A DNA stretch of 64,000 nt from CAWJLE01 sp963843645 (GCA_963843645.1 CAWJLE010000002.1:62001-126000), one strand, 5' to 3'; shown: positions 8,040-17,765, counted from the first letter of the stretch. Translations and numbers: made by a program. Notes: a model not told the origin generated them from the sequence alone.

Positions 8040-8181
8040 GGCTCATCCTCCTTGTGCCATATCTAAGCCCAGAAAGGCGGGGGCTGTCGTTCGAATACGC
8101 TATTGCGCATTGTAGCAACGACTCGCGCAAAAGTCAATCAGTTCCGGTTTTGGGGGCCAGGACCGCCCTCGGCCGGTCCGT

Positions 8182-8390
8182 GACGCCCTCCGCGCACCGC
8201 CCCACGCCCCCGAATACTGTCACCCTGAGGGAGCGCCGTTTGCGACCGAGGGGTCTCGCGCGCGAGAAAGGATATCGTCAATCGCACGACTGGGGATGCC
8301 CTTTCTCGCGCGCGAGACCCCTCGGTCGCAAACGGCGCTCCCTCAGGGTGACAGTATTCGGGGCGTGGGGCGGTGCGCGGAGGGCGTGGG
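8182..8390. repeat. Long palindrome, CACCCTGAGGGAGCG family, copy 1
   Basis: The core arms TGTCACCCTGAGGGAGCGCC and GGCGCTCCCTCAGGGTGACA enclose a second pair built from GACCGAGGGGTCTCGCGCGC. The palindrome continues outward through CCCACGCCCCCGAATACTGT and an inverted copy of one unit of the adjacent minisatellite. This family recurs at 11120, 24242, 33152, 36363 and 44439. Confidence 0.85.
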
Positions 8391-8718
8391 GCGGTGCGCG
8401 GAGGGCGTGGGGCGGTGCGCGGAGGGCGTGGGGCGGTGCGCGGAGGGCGTGGGGCGTGGGGCGGTGTGCGGAGGGCGTGGGGCGGTGCGCGGAGGGCGTG
8501 GGGCGGTGCGCGGAGGGCGTGGCGGTGTGCGGAGGGCGTGGGGCGGTGCGCGGAGGGCGTGGGGCGGTGCGCGGAGGGCGTGGGGCGGTGCGCGGAGGGC
8601 GTGGCGGTGTGCGGAGGGCGTGGGGCGGTGCGCGGAGGGCGTGGGGCGGTGCGCGGAGGGCGCGGGGCGGTGCGCGGAGGGCGTGGGGCGGTGCGCGGAG
8701 GGCGCGGGGCGGTGCGCC
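8361..8718. repeat. GC-rich 21-bp minisatellite, about 17 units
   Basis: The tandem unit is 21 bp, of the type CGTGGGGCGGTGCGCGGAGG plus G. Shorter variants with TGTG instead of TGCG occur at units 5, 8 and 12, giving a higher-order period of three to four units. Both strands are open in several frames through it (Gly/Arg or Ala/Pro/Arg repeats), but nothing indicates translation. It ends about 25 bases before the citramalate synthase promoter. One unit lies in inverted orientation on the far side of the palindrome at 8182-8390. Confidence 0.9.
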
Positions 8719-8741
8719 TGGACGCCTTGGGCGCGATCTTT

Positions 8742-8769
8742 TTGCAATTCGCCGCCACCACGGTATAAT
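8742..8769 (+). promoter_or_regulatory. Sigma-70 promoter for citramalate synthase
   Basis: -35 TTGCAA at 8742-8747 and perfect -10 TATAAT at 8764-8769, spacer 16. It leaves a leader of about 115 bases before the ATG at 8890. Confidence 0.7.
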
Positions 8770-8822
8770 AGTTGCACCATTGACGGCTGTGCCATCAACA
8801 CGTGGATGTGTGAGTCGATCCG

Positions 8823-8868
8823 AAGCGAGCGCGCGAGCAGCTTGCCAGGCCGGCTCGCTTTGATTTTT
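8823..8868 (+). terminator. Terminator-like hairpin in the citramalate synthase leader (possible attenuator)
   Basis: AAGCGAGC at 8823 pairs with GCTCGCTT at 8853-8860 and is followed by TGATTTTT. Its place between promoter and start codon of an isoleucine-pathway gene suggests transcription attenuation. No clear leader peptide rich in Ile or Leu codons was found, so this is inference. Confidence 0.4.
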
Positions 8869-8889
8869 GCGCCAGGACAGGAGAAGGCC

Positions 8890-10509
<1,620 letters not shown>

Positions 10510-10520
10510 GCCAAGACTTA

Positions 10521-10576
10521 GACTTCCGACATCGTGCCGACGTCGTTACGGCAAGTTTCCAAAACTTCGGAAGTCT
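10521..10576. repeat. CTTCCGAAG-family palindrome, long form
   Basis: Begins GACTTCCGACATCGTGCCG and ends CCAAAACTTCGGAAGTC. The outer arms are complementary and the middle resembles the long form at 11993-12071. It lies immediately after cimA and ahead of the RDD gene and could form a terminator hairpin. Confidence 0.65.
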
Positions 10577-10596
10577 CCACGCGATGGAGGGGAACT

Positions 10597-11106
10597 ATGG
10601 TAGTCGAACCCGTCGGCTTTCTGCCGCGCCTCATCGCCAACATCGTCGACTCGGTCATTCAGGTCGTTCCCATCTATCTCATCCAATACTTCCTCTTCCG
10701 CGGCGCCCTCGGCGTCAACATGCTGGCGCCCAGGGGCGGCGCGGGTCAGCGGTTGCAGCTGCAGCCCACCCTCAACGTGGCGCCGGATCGTCTTCTGTTG
10801 ATCCTGGGCGTTTTCATCCTGCTGGAACTGGTCTGGTTCATCGGGTACAACGTCTGCTTTTGGAGCGCAGGCGGCCAGACGCCGGGCAAGATGCTCCTGG
10901 GCATTCGGGTCATCTCGACTGACGGGGAGATCATCTCCTTCTGGCGCGCCCTGTTGCGGTGGTTTGCCGAGATCATCGCCGCGATCCCATTCTACCTGGG
11001 CTTCCTGTGGATCATCTGGGACAAGGACAAGCAAGGCTGGCACGACAAGATCGCCGGCACCGTCGTCGTGCGCACGAAACACGAGTCCGAGCTGCAGTCG
11101 TATTGA
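10597..11106 (+). CDS. RDD family membrane protein
   Basis: A 169-residue RDD-domain protein. GGAGGGG lies 5 bases before the ATG. The N-terminal Arg-Asp signature is in FLPRLIANIVDSVIQ, and the second conserved block is SAGGQTPGKMLLGIRVIS, followed by the third helix and IIWDKDKQGWHDKIAGTVVV, which is diagnostic for the family. There are three or four membrane helices. RDD proteins are inner-membrane proteins, some implicated in Na+/Li+ transport; the role here is unknown. A second RDD gene follows 430 bases downstream with a closely similar C-terminal block, so the two are paralogues. Confidence 0.88.
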   Translation: MVVEPVGFLPRLIANIVDSVIQVVPIYLIQYFLFRGALGVNMLAPRGGAGQRLQLQPTLNVAPDRLLLILGVFILLELVWFIGYNVCFWSAGGQTPGKMLLGIRVISTDGEIISFWRALLRWFAEIIAAIPFYLGFLWIIWDKDKQGWHDKIAGTVVVRTKHESELQSY

Positions 11107-11119
11107 TGGGAAGAGGGGG

Positions 11120-11330
11120 TGCGTCCCAGAATCAGGGCGAGATCGCGGCTGGACTTATGTCACCCTGAGGGAGCGCCGTCTGCGACCGAGGGGTCTCGCG
11201 CGCGAAGTGCGAGTCCGTCTCGTTCGACAAAACGCACTCCTCTCTCGCGCGCGAGACCCCTCGGTCGCAGACGGCGCTCCCTCAGGGTGACATAAGTCCA
11301 GCCGCGATCTCGCCCTGATTCTGGGACGCA
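11120..11330. repeat. Long palindrome, CACCCTGAGGGAGCG family, copy 2
   Basis: About 211 bp. The outer arms TGCGTCCCAGAATCAGGGCG and CGCCCTGATTCTGGGACGCA are perfect complements. The inner arms carry the family core ending in GACCGAGGGGTCTCGCGCGC. The central 40 bases are unpaired. It separates the two RDD genes; no gene lies within it. Confidence 0.88.
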
Positions 11331-11349
11331 CCTCAATGGCCCCGGTGCA

Positions 11350-11378
11350 TTGACCTGTACACAAAATAATGATATAAT
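11350..11378 (+). promoter_or_regulatory. Sigma-70 promoter for the second RDD gene
   Basis: -35 TTGACC (11350-11355) and perfect -10 TATAAT (11373-11378), spacer 17, in an AT-rich island within GC-rich DNA. The leader to the ATG is about 150 bases. Confidence 0.75.
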
Positions 11379-11537
11379 TATTATCGTATCATAAACCGCT
11401 TCAGCTATCCGCTCCTGAGATTCTGCGACGAGTGGGAGGAGGTGGGGCCTGCTGTTACGAGAAAGTTGGAGGGGCTGCGGCACCACCCCTGGCTGCATCT
11501 ATCGGCCGCTCCACAGATTCTCATGGAGGTAAGGAAG

Positions 11538-11954
11538 ATGGAAAGAGCAGGTTTCCTCGTTCGACTCGTCGCTTACATCATCGACGCCGTCATCCTCGCG
11601 ATCGGAGACTCGATCATTCGGGCGATCACGATCACACCGGCGACGCGACCCGGCGCCGGCGGGGGAGCGGCGGCTTTGGCAGTGATCGGGTTCATCCTGA
11701 TTTTCGTCTGGACCTTCGGCTACCTGATCTATTTCTGGTCCACCAGCGGGCAGACGCCCGGCAAGAAGATCATGGGCCTGAAGGTCGTTTCGACAGACGG
11801 TGGCAAGCTGACCGCCGGCCAGGCCTTCCTCCGCGTGATCGGCTACTTGATCAGCGGCATCGTCATCTACCTGGGTTTCCTGTGGATCATCTGGGACCCG
11901 AACAAGCAGGGTTGGCACGACAAGATTGCCGGCACGTACGTGGTGAAGGTCTGA
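11538..11954 (+). CDS. RDD family membrane protein
   Basis: A 138-residue RDD protein. The ATG at 11538 follows GGAGG by 8 bases. The N-terminal motif is FLVRLVAYIIDAVILAIGD, the central one STSGQTPGKKIMGLKVVST, and the C-terminal one IIWDPNKQGWHDKIAGTYVV. About three membrane helices are predicted. It is shorter than the upstream RDD paralogue because the loop after helix 1 is reduced. It has its own promoter. The substrate or partner is unknown. Confidence 0.88.
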   Translation: MERAGFLVRLVAYIIDAVILAIGDSIIRAITITPATRPGAGGGAAALAVIGFILIFVWTFGYLIYFWSTSGQTPGKKIMGLKVVSTDGGKLTAGQAFLRVIGYLISGIVIYLGFLWIIWDPNKQGWHDKIAGTYVVKV

Positions 11955-11992
11955 AACCGCCCGCCCGGCGACCTGAGACGTCCGCTACGACA

Positions 11993-12071
11993 GACTTCCG
12001 ACACCGTGCCGGCGTTGGTACGGCAAGTTGTCGAAACTTGCCGCACTAACACCGGCACGGTGTCGGAAGTC
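11993..12071. repeat. CTTCCGACA-family palindrome, long form
   Basis: GACTTCCGACACCGTGCCGG and CCGGCACGGTGTCGGAAGTC are perfect 20-bp arms, with a second inner pair CGGCAAGTT/AACTTGCCG. It follows the RDD stop and could terminate that transcript. Confidence 0.8.
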
Positions 12072-12132
12072 TTGTCGTGTTCCAAAGATGAGACCCCCCA
12101 TCAATCTCGTAAGACGGACTAGAACTGACAGG

Positions 12133-13341
12133 ATGAACTCAACCGGATCCTTGCGGAATCGCTCCCTGGTTTTGCTGATGACGGCCCGCGGATTCTCCGC
12201 TCTCGCCTACCAAATGCTGGCAGTCGCGGTGGGTTGGCAAATGTACGCCTTGACCGGCTCGGCTTTCTACCTGGGCCTCGTCGGGTTGGTGCAGTTCCTG
12301 CCGATGATCGTCCTGACTCTCGTCAGCGGGCACGTGGCCGACCGATACAACCGCAAGATGATCATCTCCGTGAGCCAGGTAGTCGCCGGCCTGGGTGTTC
12401 TTCTCCTCGTCTTGGGGAACTACTCCGGCTGGATCAGCAAAGAGAGCATTCTGGTATTCATCTTCATCATCGGCATCGCGAACTCGTTTCAAGGTCCCTC
12501 CATGCAGGCTTTGCTGCCCAATGTCGTGAGCCGAGACGCTTTCCCGAGGGCGGCCGCTCTGATGGCGTCAGTCTGGCAATTTGCAGTGATCGTCGGACCG
12601 GGATTGGGCGGAATCCTGTATGCCTTTGGGCCGACCGCCGTGTACGCCATCACCGGAGCGTCCTTGTTCTTGTCCAGCGCGGTGATACTCTTCGTTTCGG
12701 TCGCGAACGGAGAAGTGAAGGCGGAGTACAGGAGCCTCAAGACCGTATTCGCGGGAGTGTCGTACATCCGGAGCAAACCCGCCATCCTCGGCGCCATATC
12801 GCTCGACCTGTTCGCGGTGTTGTTTGGCGGCGCCACAGCCCTGCTCCCCGTCTACGCCAGCACGATCCTGAATATCGGTCCGTTTGGCCTGGGAGTTCTG
12901 CGCTCGGCCCCCGCTGCCGGTGCTCTCCTCACCACCGTCCTCCTGGCCAGGAAACCTCTGAGGGGCAGAATCGGACGCACCATGTTCACCGCGGTGATAT
13001 TCTTCGGAATAGCGACCATCATCTTCGCGGTATCCACCTCCTTTGCGATATCCCTCCTGGCCCTCTTCGTCCTGGGCGCTTCCGACGCCATCAGCGTCGT
13101 CATCCGGTCCACCTTCGTGCAGATCGAGACTCCGGACGCTCTGCGGGGCAGGGTGAGCTCGGTAAACCAGCTGTTCATCGGCACCTCGAATCAGCTGGGC
13201 GAGTTTGAATCCGGCGTCACCGCCACCTGGTTCGGGACCGTGCCGGCCGTGCTCATCGGGGGAATCGGCACCGTCGTGGTCGCCCTGCTCTGGATGAGGC
13301 TGTTCCCCGCGCTCCTGAATATCGACCGCCTGGAAAGCTGA
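12133..13341 (+). CDS. MFS transporter, EntS/enterobactin-exporter-like
   Basis: A 402-residue, 12-helix major facilitator. The start at 12133 (MNSTGSLRNRSLVLLMTARGFSAL) matches the usual beginning of this family; the frame is open further upstream but without homology-like sequence. The motif between helices 2 and 3 is SGHVADRYNRKMII, close to the MFS signature G.laDR.gRk. QGPSMQALLPNVVSRDAFPRAAAL matches the EntS/DHA3 subfamily, whose members export siderophores, macrolides or drugs. RGRVSSVNQLFIGTSNQLGEFESG in the last third is also typical of that group. No biosynthetic genes lie nearby, so the substrate is open. Confidence 0.85.
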   Translation: MNSTGSLRNRSLVLLMTARGFSALAYQMLAVAVGWQMYALTGSAFYLGLVGLVQFLPMIVLTLVSGHVADRYNRKMIISVSQVVAGLGVLLLVLGNYSGWISKESILVFIFIIGIANSFQGPSMQALLPNVVSRDAFPRAAALMASVWQFAVIVGPGLGGILYAFGPTAVYAITGASLFLSSAVILFVSVANGEVKAEYRSLKTVFAGVSYIRSKPAILGAISLDLFAVLFGGATALLPVYASTILNIGPFGLGVLRSAPAAGALLTTVLLARKPLRGRIGRTMFTAVIFFGIATIIFAVSTSFAISLLALFVLGASDAISVVIRSTFVQIETPDALRGRVSSVNQLFIGTSNQLGEFESGVTATWFGTVPAVLIGGIGTVVVALLWMRLFPALLNIDRLES

Positions 13342-13359
13342 GACTCCGCCGGCGGAAAG

Positions 13360-13391
13360 GACTTCCGAAGTTTTCAAAGCTTCGGAAGTCT
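13360..13391. repeat. Short palindrome, CTTCCGAAG family
   Basis: ACTTCCGAAGTTTTC and AAAGCTTCGGAAGTC arms just after the MFS stop. It probably forms a stable hairpin at the 3' end of that transcript. Confidence 0.7.
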
Positions 13392-13426
13392 CGGAGAGCG
13401 TGCAGCAACCTGTGCCGGCGCCCTGG

Positions 13427-13541
13427 CCCTGGGGCTGCAAGCACCAGGCTAACAACACAAAAGCAGGCTGAAGCTCGCTCAAACCCAGCCTGCTTTAGCT
13501 GGCTTGAGCTTGCCAGCCTGGGAGTTGACTCCCAGGCGTTC
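13427..13541. repeat. Dispersed palindromic repeat, AAGC-rich family, copy 2
   Basis: Contains AAAGCAGGCTGAAGCTCGC, CAGCCTGCTTTAGCTGGC and the hairpin CCTGGGAGTTGACTCCCAGG. It is related to 1697-1790 and to the in-gene copy at 48521-48630. No gene is seen between the MFS gene and the MNT promoter. Confidence 0.65.
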
Positions 13542-13581
13542 TGGCGTGGCGTCTCTCCAAGCTCTCGCAGTCTCGCCCGCG

Positions 13582-13609
13582 TTGAATGTTCTGCGCAATC
13601 TGGTATAAT
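13582..13609 (+). promoter_or_regulatory. Sigma-70 promoter for the MNT/HEPN pair
   Basis: -35 TTGAAT (13582-13587) and perfect -10 TATAAT (13604-13609), spacer 16. CAGGAG precedes the ATG at 13648 by 7 bases. Confidence 0.7.
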
Positions 13610-13647
13610 CATGCGGAAGTATCAGCAGCGGAGTCAGGAGTGTTCTC

Positions 13648-13951
13648 ATGGCACAGATCACGATCGACACGGCAGCAGTTGCTCGTTTCTGCCACAAGCA
13701 TCATATCAAGAGGCTGGCCCTGTTTGGGTCCGTGCTTCGAGATGACTTCAGCCCGCAAAGCGACGTCGACGTATTGGTTGAGTTTGATTCGGGACAGGAG
13801 CCCGGCCTCTTGAGGCTCGCCAATATGGAGCGTGAGCTCTCGCCCCTGCTGGGTGGACGCAAGGTCGACCTGAGAACGCCCCAAGATTTCGAGTCGTTAC
13901 TTCCGAGACAAGGTCACGGCGTCAGCACAGGTCTGCTATGCAAGAGAATGA
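13648..13951 (+). CDS. MNT-type nucleotidyltransferase (antitoxin of an MNT/HEPN pair), one frame shift near the 3' end
   Basis: A minimal nucleotidyltransferase of about 100 residues. The catalytic pattern is LFGSVLRDDFSPQSDVDVLV, that is GS-x10-D-x-D. MNT proteins of HEPN pairs act as antitoxins that AMPylate the HEPN RNase. As written the frame continues to 13974 with an atypical tail. Removing one base in GATTTCGAG near 13890 gives the normal family ending (DLSRYFRDKVT...AQVCYARE) and a stop at 13949-13951, overlapping the HEPN start by 14 bases. A promoter lies immediately upstream. Confidence 0.82.
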
Positions 13952-14272
13952 TTGCATCAGACTTCAGCATATGATCGATGCAGCCCGTGAGTCGATCTCG
14001 TTTCTCGCGGGCAAGACACGAACTGACCTGAACACAAACCGCGTCCTCGTACTTTCTGTCGTCAAGAGCCTGGAAATCGTCGGAGAAGCGGCCAGCAGAA
14101 TCTCGCCGGAAGGCAGAGCCGAGGTCCGACCGTTCCGTGGAACGACATCATAGGCATGCGCAACAGGCTGATTCACGCCTACTTCGACATCAACCTGGAC
14201 ATCGTCTGGCGCACGGTGAAGGAAGAGCTGCCCGGACTCATCCGGCAATTGGAATGCGGCCTGAGAGGATAA
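13938..14272 (+). pseudogene. HEPN-domain protein (DUF86, putative RNase toxin), one frame shift
   Basis: A HEPN protein of about 111 residues read in two frames. The first part from the ATG at 13938 (DCIRLQHMIDAARESISFLAG, then SVVKSLEIVGEAASRIS) breaks near 14125. The second part (VPWNDIIGMRNRLIHAYFDINLDIVW) ends at TAA 14270-14272. The RNase motif R-x4-H is RNRLIH, followed by the Tyr that is the AMPylation target in related pairs. Adding one C in GTCCGACC joins the parts. The frame shift lies in a block full of such breaks and probably is a sequence error, so the toxin may be intact. Confidence 0.78.
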
Positions 14273-14298
14273 ATCGTAACGGGGGAGGGTCAGCGGGA

Positions 14299-15398
14299 AT
14301 GAAATCGTATCGGATTCCGATGGTGCCGGGGCCAACGTCGGTGGCGTCCGGAAGTGCTGGCGGCCTACGACGATGAACTACGGCTCGGGCGACCTGGAGG
14401 AGGAATACTATCAGCTCTACGCGGAGACGCAGAGCAGTCTGCAGGCGATTCTGGGCACGCAGCACTCCGATCGCCATCATGACCGGGCGAGGCGATGGTC
14501 GGCCTGTGGGGCGCGCTGAAGAGCTGCCTGAAGCCCGGCGACCGCGTCCTGTCCATCGCAACGGGCGTCTTCGGCTACGGCATGGCCGAAATGGCGCGCC
14601 CGATCACACCCAACGTGCAGGTGGTCGAGCTTCGAATACGATGAGGTCTGCGACCCGGGCCGCGTCGAAGAGGCCATCGAACACCTTCCGGCCCAAGATG
14701 GTCACCGCGGTGCACTGCGAGACTCCGTCGGGGACGCTGAACCCGGTGGCGGCCATCGGCAGCCTGGTCAAGGCCCACGACGTGCCGTTGTTCTACGTCG
14801 ATGCGGTCTCCAGCGCCGGCGGCGCCCCGTTGGACGTGGACGACTGGCGCATCGACCTGTGCCTGGTGGGCACGCAGAAGTGCCTGTCGGCCCTGCCCGA
14901 CCTGGGCATCGTCGCCGTCAGCGAGCGCGCCTGGCAGGCCGTGGCCGAGGTCGGCTACCAGGGCTACGACGCGCTTGCGCCCTGGCGGACGGCGCTGGCC
15001 GACCGGTGGCTGCCCTACACGCCCTCGTGGCAGGCCATGGCCGCGCTGAACGTCGGCCTGCGCCCGCATTCAGCCAGGACGGACTGCCGGCGACCATCCG
15101 CCGCCACGCGGACGTGGCGCGCCGCTGCCGAGAACGGGCGTTGAGCATGGGGCTGGAGCTATATCCGCGCGAAGAGGCTGTTCTGCTCGCCCACGGTCAC
15201 GGCGCTGAAGGTCCCGGCGAGCGCCTGGGCTGGCCGGAGCTGGACCGGCGCCTGCGCGCGCAAGGGGATGGTCGTGGGCGGCTCGCTGGAGCAAGCTCGC
15301 CGGCAAGGTGTTCCGCATCGGCCACATGGGTTTCCAGGCCGACGTCGCGCCTGGTCGAAGAGGCCATGGATATCCTGGAGGAGGCGATCCGTTCTTGA
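14299..15398 (+). pseudogene. Class V aminotransferase (alanine-glyoxylate / serine-pyruvate type), several frame shifts
   Basis: PLP-dependent class V aminotransferase, about 365 residues, split over three frames. MKSYRIPMVPGPTSV is the diagnostic family start. GLWGALKSCLKPGDRVLSIATG and TAVHCETPSGTLNP follow, then FYVDAVSSAGGAPLDVDDWRIDL with the PLP-binding Asp, and VGTQKCLSALPDL with the Schiff-base Lys. The C terminus is HMGFQADV and LVEEAMDILEEAI. All catalytic residues are present, so decay is unlikely. Homologues transfer amino groups to glyoxylate or use serine and aspartate as donors. It sits between the MNT/HEPN pair and the rubredoxin promoter; there is no obvious link to the encapsulin genes. 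Confidence 0.82.
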
Positions 15399-15419
15399 GA
15401 ATCGATCTCGACAGGGTTC

Positions 15420-15448
15420 TTGAGATTCACCGGAAGCTATGTTATAAT
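15420..15448 (+). promoter_or_regulatory. Sigma-70 promoter for the rubredoxin/encapsulin cluster
   Basis: -35 TTGAGA (15420-15425) and perfect -10 TATAAT (15443-15448), spacer 17. This is the only strong promoter seen between 15.4 and 19.7 kb, so it may drive rubredoxin alone or the run of genes to the encapsulin. Confidence 0.75.
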
Positions 15449-15500
15449 AGTCTTGTTCGTTTGAGTTGTAATTCACTACCTTACTATGGAGGAGGACGAC

Positions 15501-15661
15501 ATGGAAAAATGGGAGTGCCTGGCCTGTGGGTACATCTACGATCCCGCGTTGGGGACCCTGATGGCGGCATCGCGCCCGGCACCAGCTTCGAGGATTTGCC
15601 GGAAGATTGGGTGTGCCCTCAGTGCGGCGTCGGCAAAGACATGTTCGAGAAGATGGCCTGA
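15501..15661 (+). pseudogene. Rubredoxin, one frame shift
   Basis: A 53-54-residue rubredoxin, a small one-iron electron carrier. GGAGGACGAC precedes the ATG. Both metal-binding knuckles are present: CLACGYIYDP near the start and WVCPQCGVGKD near the end, giving the four Cys ligands. As written, one G is missing from the G4 run at about 15554 (ALGDPDGGIAPGT restored), which splits it over two frames. Rubredoxins donate electrons to rubrerythrins, superoxide reductase or flavodiiron proteins. A FAD-dependent reductase of the rubredoxin-reductase type follows 200 bases downstream and a tandem ferritin-like protein lies beyond it. Confidence 0.9.
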
Positions 15662-15861
15662 TCTTCCGATATTTACCGGTCTTCACGTTCGGTAGAGGAT
15701 GGGAGAGACGTCTCGCACTGCCAGCGCAGATCGTCCGGCCCGACTGAGCTACTCCTTCCTCTATCGGCTTTCCTCTCTTATCCACCTTGTGCACAGCCCA
15801 GGCGGTCTGCAGCCTGAACGCAGCCGCGAGCAAGGGTATTCACAGCTCGGAAGGATCGATT

Positions 15862-17092
15862 ATGCGCCTCCTCATCGTCGGCAACGGAGTCGCCGGCGTC
15901 ACCACCGCCGCTACGGCGGTCAAGGCCAATCCGGACGTTCAAGTCGAGATTTATTCCGAGGAACCTTACCTCTACTACCCACGCCCCAAGTTGTGGGAAT
16001 TCCTGTCGGGCGAGCTCTCGCTCGAGGACATCTATTTCTATCCCCAGAACTGGTATGACCAGCGTGGGATCAAGCTTCACCTGGGCGTATCGGTGCGAGG
16101 CTGTGCATCCCGCCGACAAGACCATAACCCTGTCGGACGGCGCGTACGGCCGCGTACGACCGGCTGATGCTGGCCAACGGCAGCACGCCGTTCGTGCCGC
16201 CGATCGAGAATGCCCGCGTGCCCGGCGTCTTCACGTTGCGCAATGTCGATGATGCGCTCGCCATTCGCCGGTACGCCGAGAACGTGCCGCTCGGCGGTGG
16301 TGATCGGCGGGGGCGTGCTGGGGCTGGAATCGGCTCACGGGCTGAAGGACCTTGGCCTGGACGTGACCGTGCTGGAGTTCTTCCCCTGGCTGCTGCCCAG
16401 GCAACTGGACCCTGAAGGGCGCCGTGGTCTTGACCGAGCAGGTTCGAGAATATGGGCATCAAGACGATCACCGGCGTCGTCACGACCGGCGATCGAGGGC
16501 GAGAAGCGCGCCGAGGGGGTCGTCCTGAAAGACGGACGTCGCGATTCCGGCCGACCTGATCCTGATCTCGGCCGGGGTTCGTCCCAATGTCGGGCTGGCG
16601 ACCGCCGCCGGTCTGGAAGCGAACCGCGGCGTCAGGTCGTGGACGAGTATCTGGAAACCAGCGCGCCGGACGTCTACGCCGCCGGCGACACCGTCGGAGT
16701 TCCAGGGCCGCACCTACGGCATCATTCCTCCCGCCATCGAGCAGGCGCGAGCGGCGGGGCTCAACATGGTGGCTCCGCACAGCGAGCCATATCACGGCAC
16801 CGTGCCGTCCAATACCCTCAAGGTGGTCGGCGTCGATCTGACGACGATCGGGCAGTTCACCGCGCCGGACACGACGTACCAGGAGTATCGTCTGGCGGAT
16901 CCCGGCACGCGGCATCTACAAGAAGCTGGTCGTGCACGAAGCAAGCTGGCTCGTGGGCGCCATCCTCTACGGCGTGCCCAGGTCGGTGTCGCGCGTCAGC
17001 CGGCTGATCCGGGCGGCAGCAGCCTCTTGAGCGAGCCCGCGGAGCAGTTGCTCGCCGAGGCTCTAGGCCCGCACCCCCAGTTTCACGTCTGA
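15862..17092 (+). pseudogene. Pyridine-nucleotide FAD oxidoreductase (NADH:rubredoxin reductase / nitrite-reductase-like), several frame shifts
   Basis: About 405 residues when frames are joined. The N-terminal FAD-binding loop is RLLIVGNGVAGVTTA. The second dinucleotide loop for NAD(P)H is VVIGGGVLGLESAHGLKDLG. The FAD-contact motif is SAPDVYAAGDTVEFQG, preceded by ISAGVRPN. YYPRPKLWEFLSGEL is typical of the NirB-N/rubredoxin-reductase family. Breaks are single extra bases about every 50-130 bp from about 16096. The gene between a rubredoxin and an encapsulin cargo suggests it reduces rubredoxin with NAD(P)H. A coenzyme-A-disulfide-reductase-like role is less likely because the redox-active Cys of that family is not seen. 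Confidence 0.85.
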
Positions 17093-17154
17093 TTACGTCT
17101 CTCCGTCGCTCAGGATGGAGAAAGAAGATCATTTGCCTTGGAAGGAGAACAGAT

Positions 17155-17765
17155 ATGAGTCTTGAAGGTAAGCGAGTGATCGTCTTCGCGGAGGATATGT
17201 ACGAAGATCCGGAGCTGTGGTACCCGTACTACCGCATGATCGAAGCCGGGCGCCGAGGTGCGGTTGGTGGGCACCGGTTCCGCCACGACCTACAACAGCA
17301 AGCACGGCTATCCGGTCAAGGTCCACGCGGCTCGGCCGAGGAGATCTCGCCGGACGAAGTCGATGGCATCATCGTTCCCGGCGGATTCGCCCCGACCGGC
17401 TGCGCCGCTACCCGGCCGTGCTGAACCTGGTGCGGGACGTCCTGAAGCGCGGCAAGGTGGTTGCCGCCATTTGCCACGCCGGCTGGGTGCTGGCTTCGGC
17501 CGGCGTTCTGAAGGGCCGCAAGGCAACGTCCGTGTCCGCCATCAAGGACGACATGGTGAACGCCGGCGCGACCTGGCTGGATCAGGAAGTCGTGGTCGAC
17601 GGCGCTCTCATCACCTCGCGGACGCCGGCCGATTTGCCCGCGTTCTGCCGGACGATCATCGCGGTCATGGAGAAACAAGCCGTGACCGCTCGCATGAGCG
17701 CGACCGGACCGCACGCAGCGACAAGCGTCGCGCCCCCTGCGCCGTCCGGTAAGCAGTCGCGCTGA
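17155..17765 (+). pseudogene. DJ-1/PfpI family protein (class I amidotransferase-like), about three frame shifts
   Basis: The joined product is about 200 residues. GKRVIVFAEDMYEDPELWYP is the start, with the conserved Glu/Asp of the family loop. GIIVPGGFAPDRLRR follows, and the nucleophile elbow is VAAICHAGWVLASAG with the active Cys followed by His, as in PfpI/DJ-1 proteases, deglycases and chaperones. EVVVDGALITSRTPADLPAF gives the usual end. An unusual extra tail of about 30 residues rich in Ala, Pro and Ser follows, similar in composition to the linker of the ferritin-like protein, but without a targeting motif. Start ATG at 17155 with GAAGGAG upstream. A stress-protection role fits the neighbours. 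Confidence 0.85.

Noticed and set aside
8361..8718. CRISPR array
   Set aside because: Units are contiguous 19-21 bp tandem copies without unique spacers, and no cas genes are nearby.
8296..8889. Upstream extension of the citramalate synthase frame through the minisatellite
   Set aside because: The frame is open only because the 21-bp repeat is a multiple of three and GC-rich. The ATG at 8890 has a ribosome site and matches the family start, and a promoter lies inside the supposed extension.
15862..17092. Assimilatory nitrite reductase large subunit
   Set aside because: Only the FAD/NAD(P) module is present; there are no sulfite/nitrite reductase ferredoxin-like or siroheme domains.
17155..17765. 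DJ-1/PfpI protein as a second encapsulin cargo
   Set aside because: Its C-terminal tail is Ala/Pro-rich like the cargo linker but ends PSGKQSR, with no GSL-type targeting motif.
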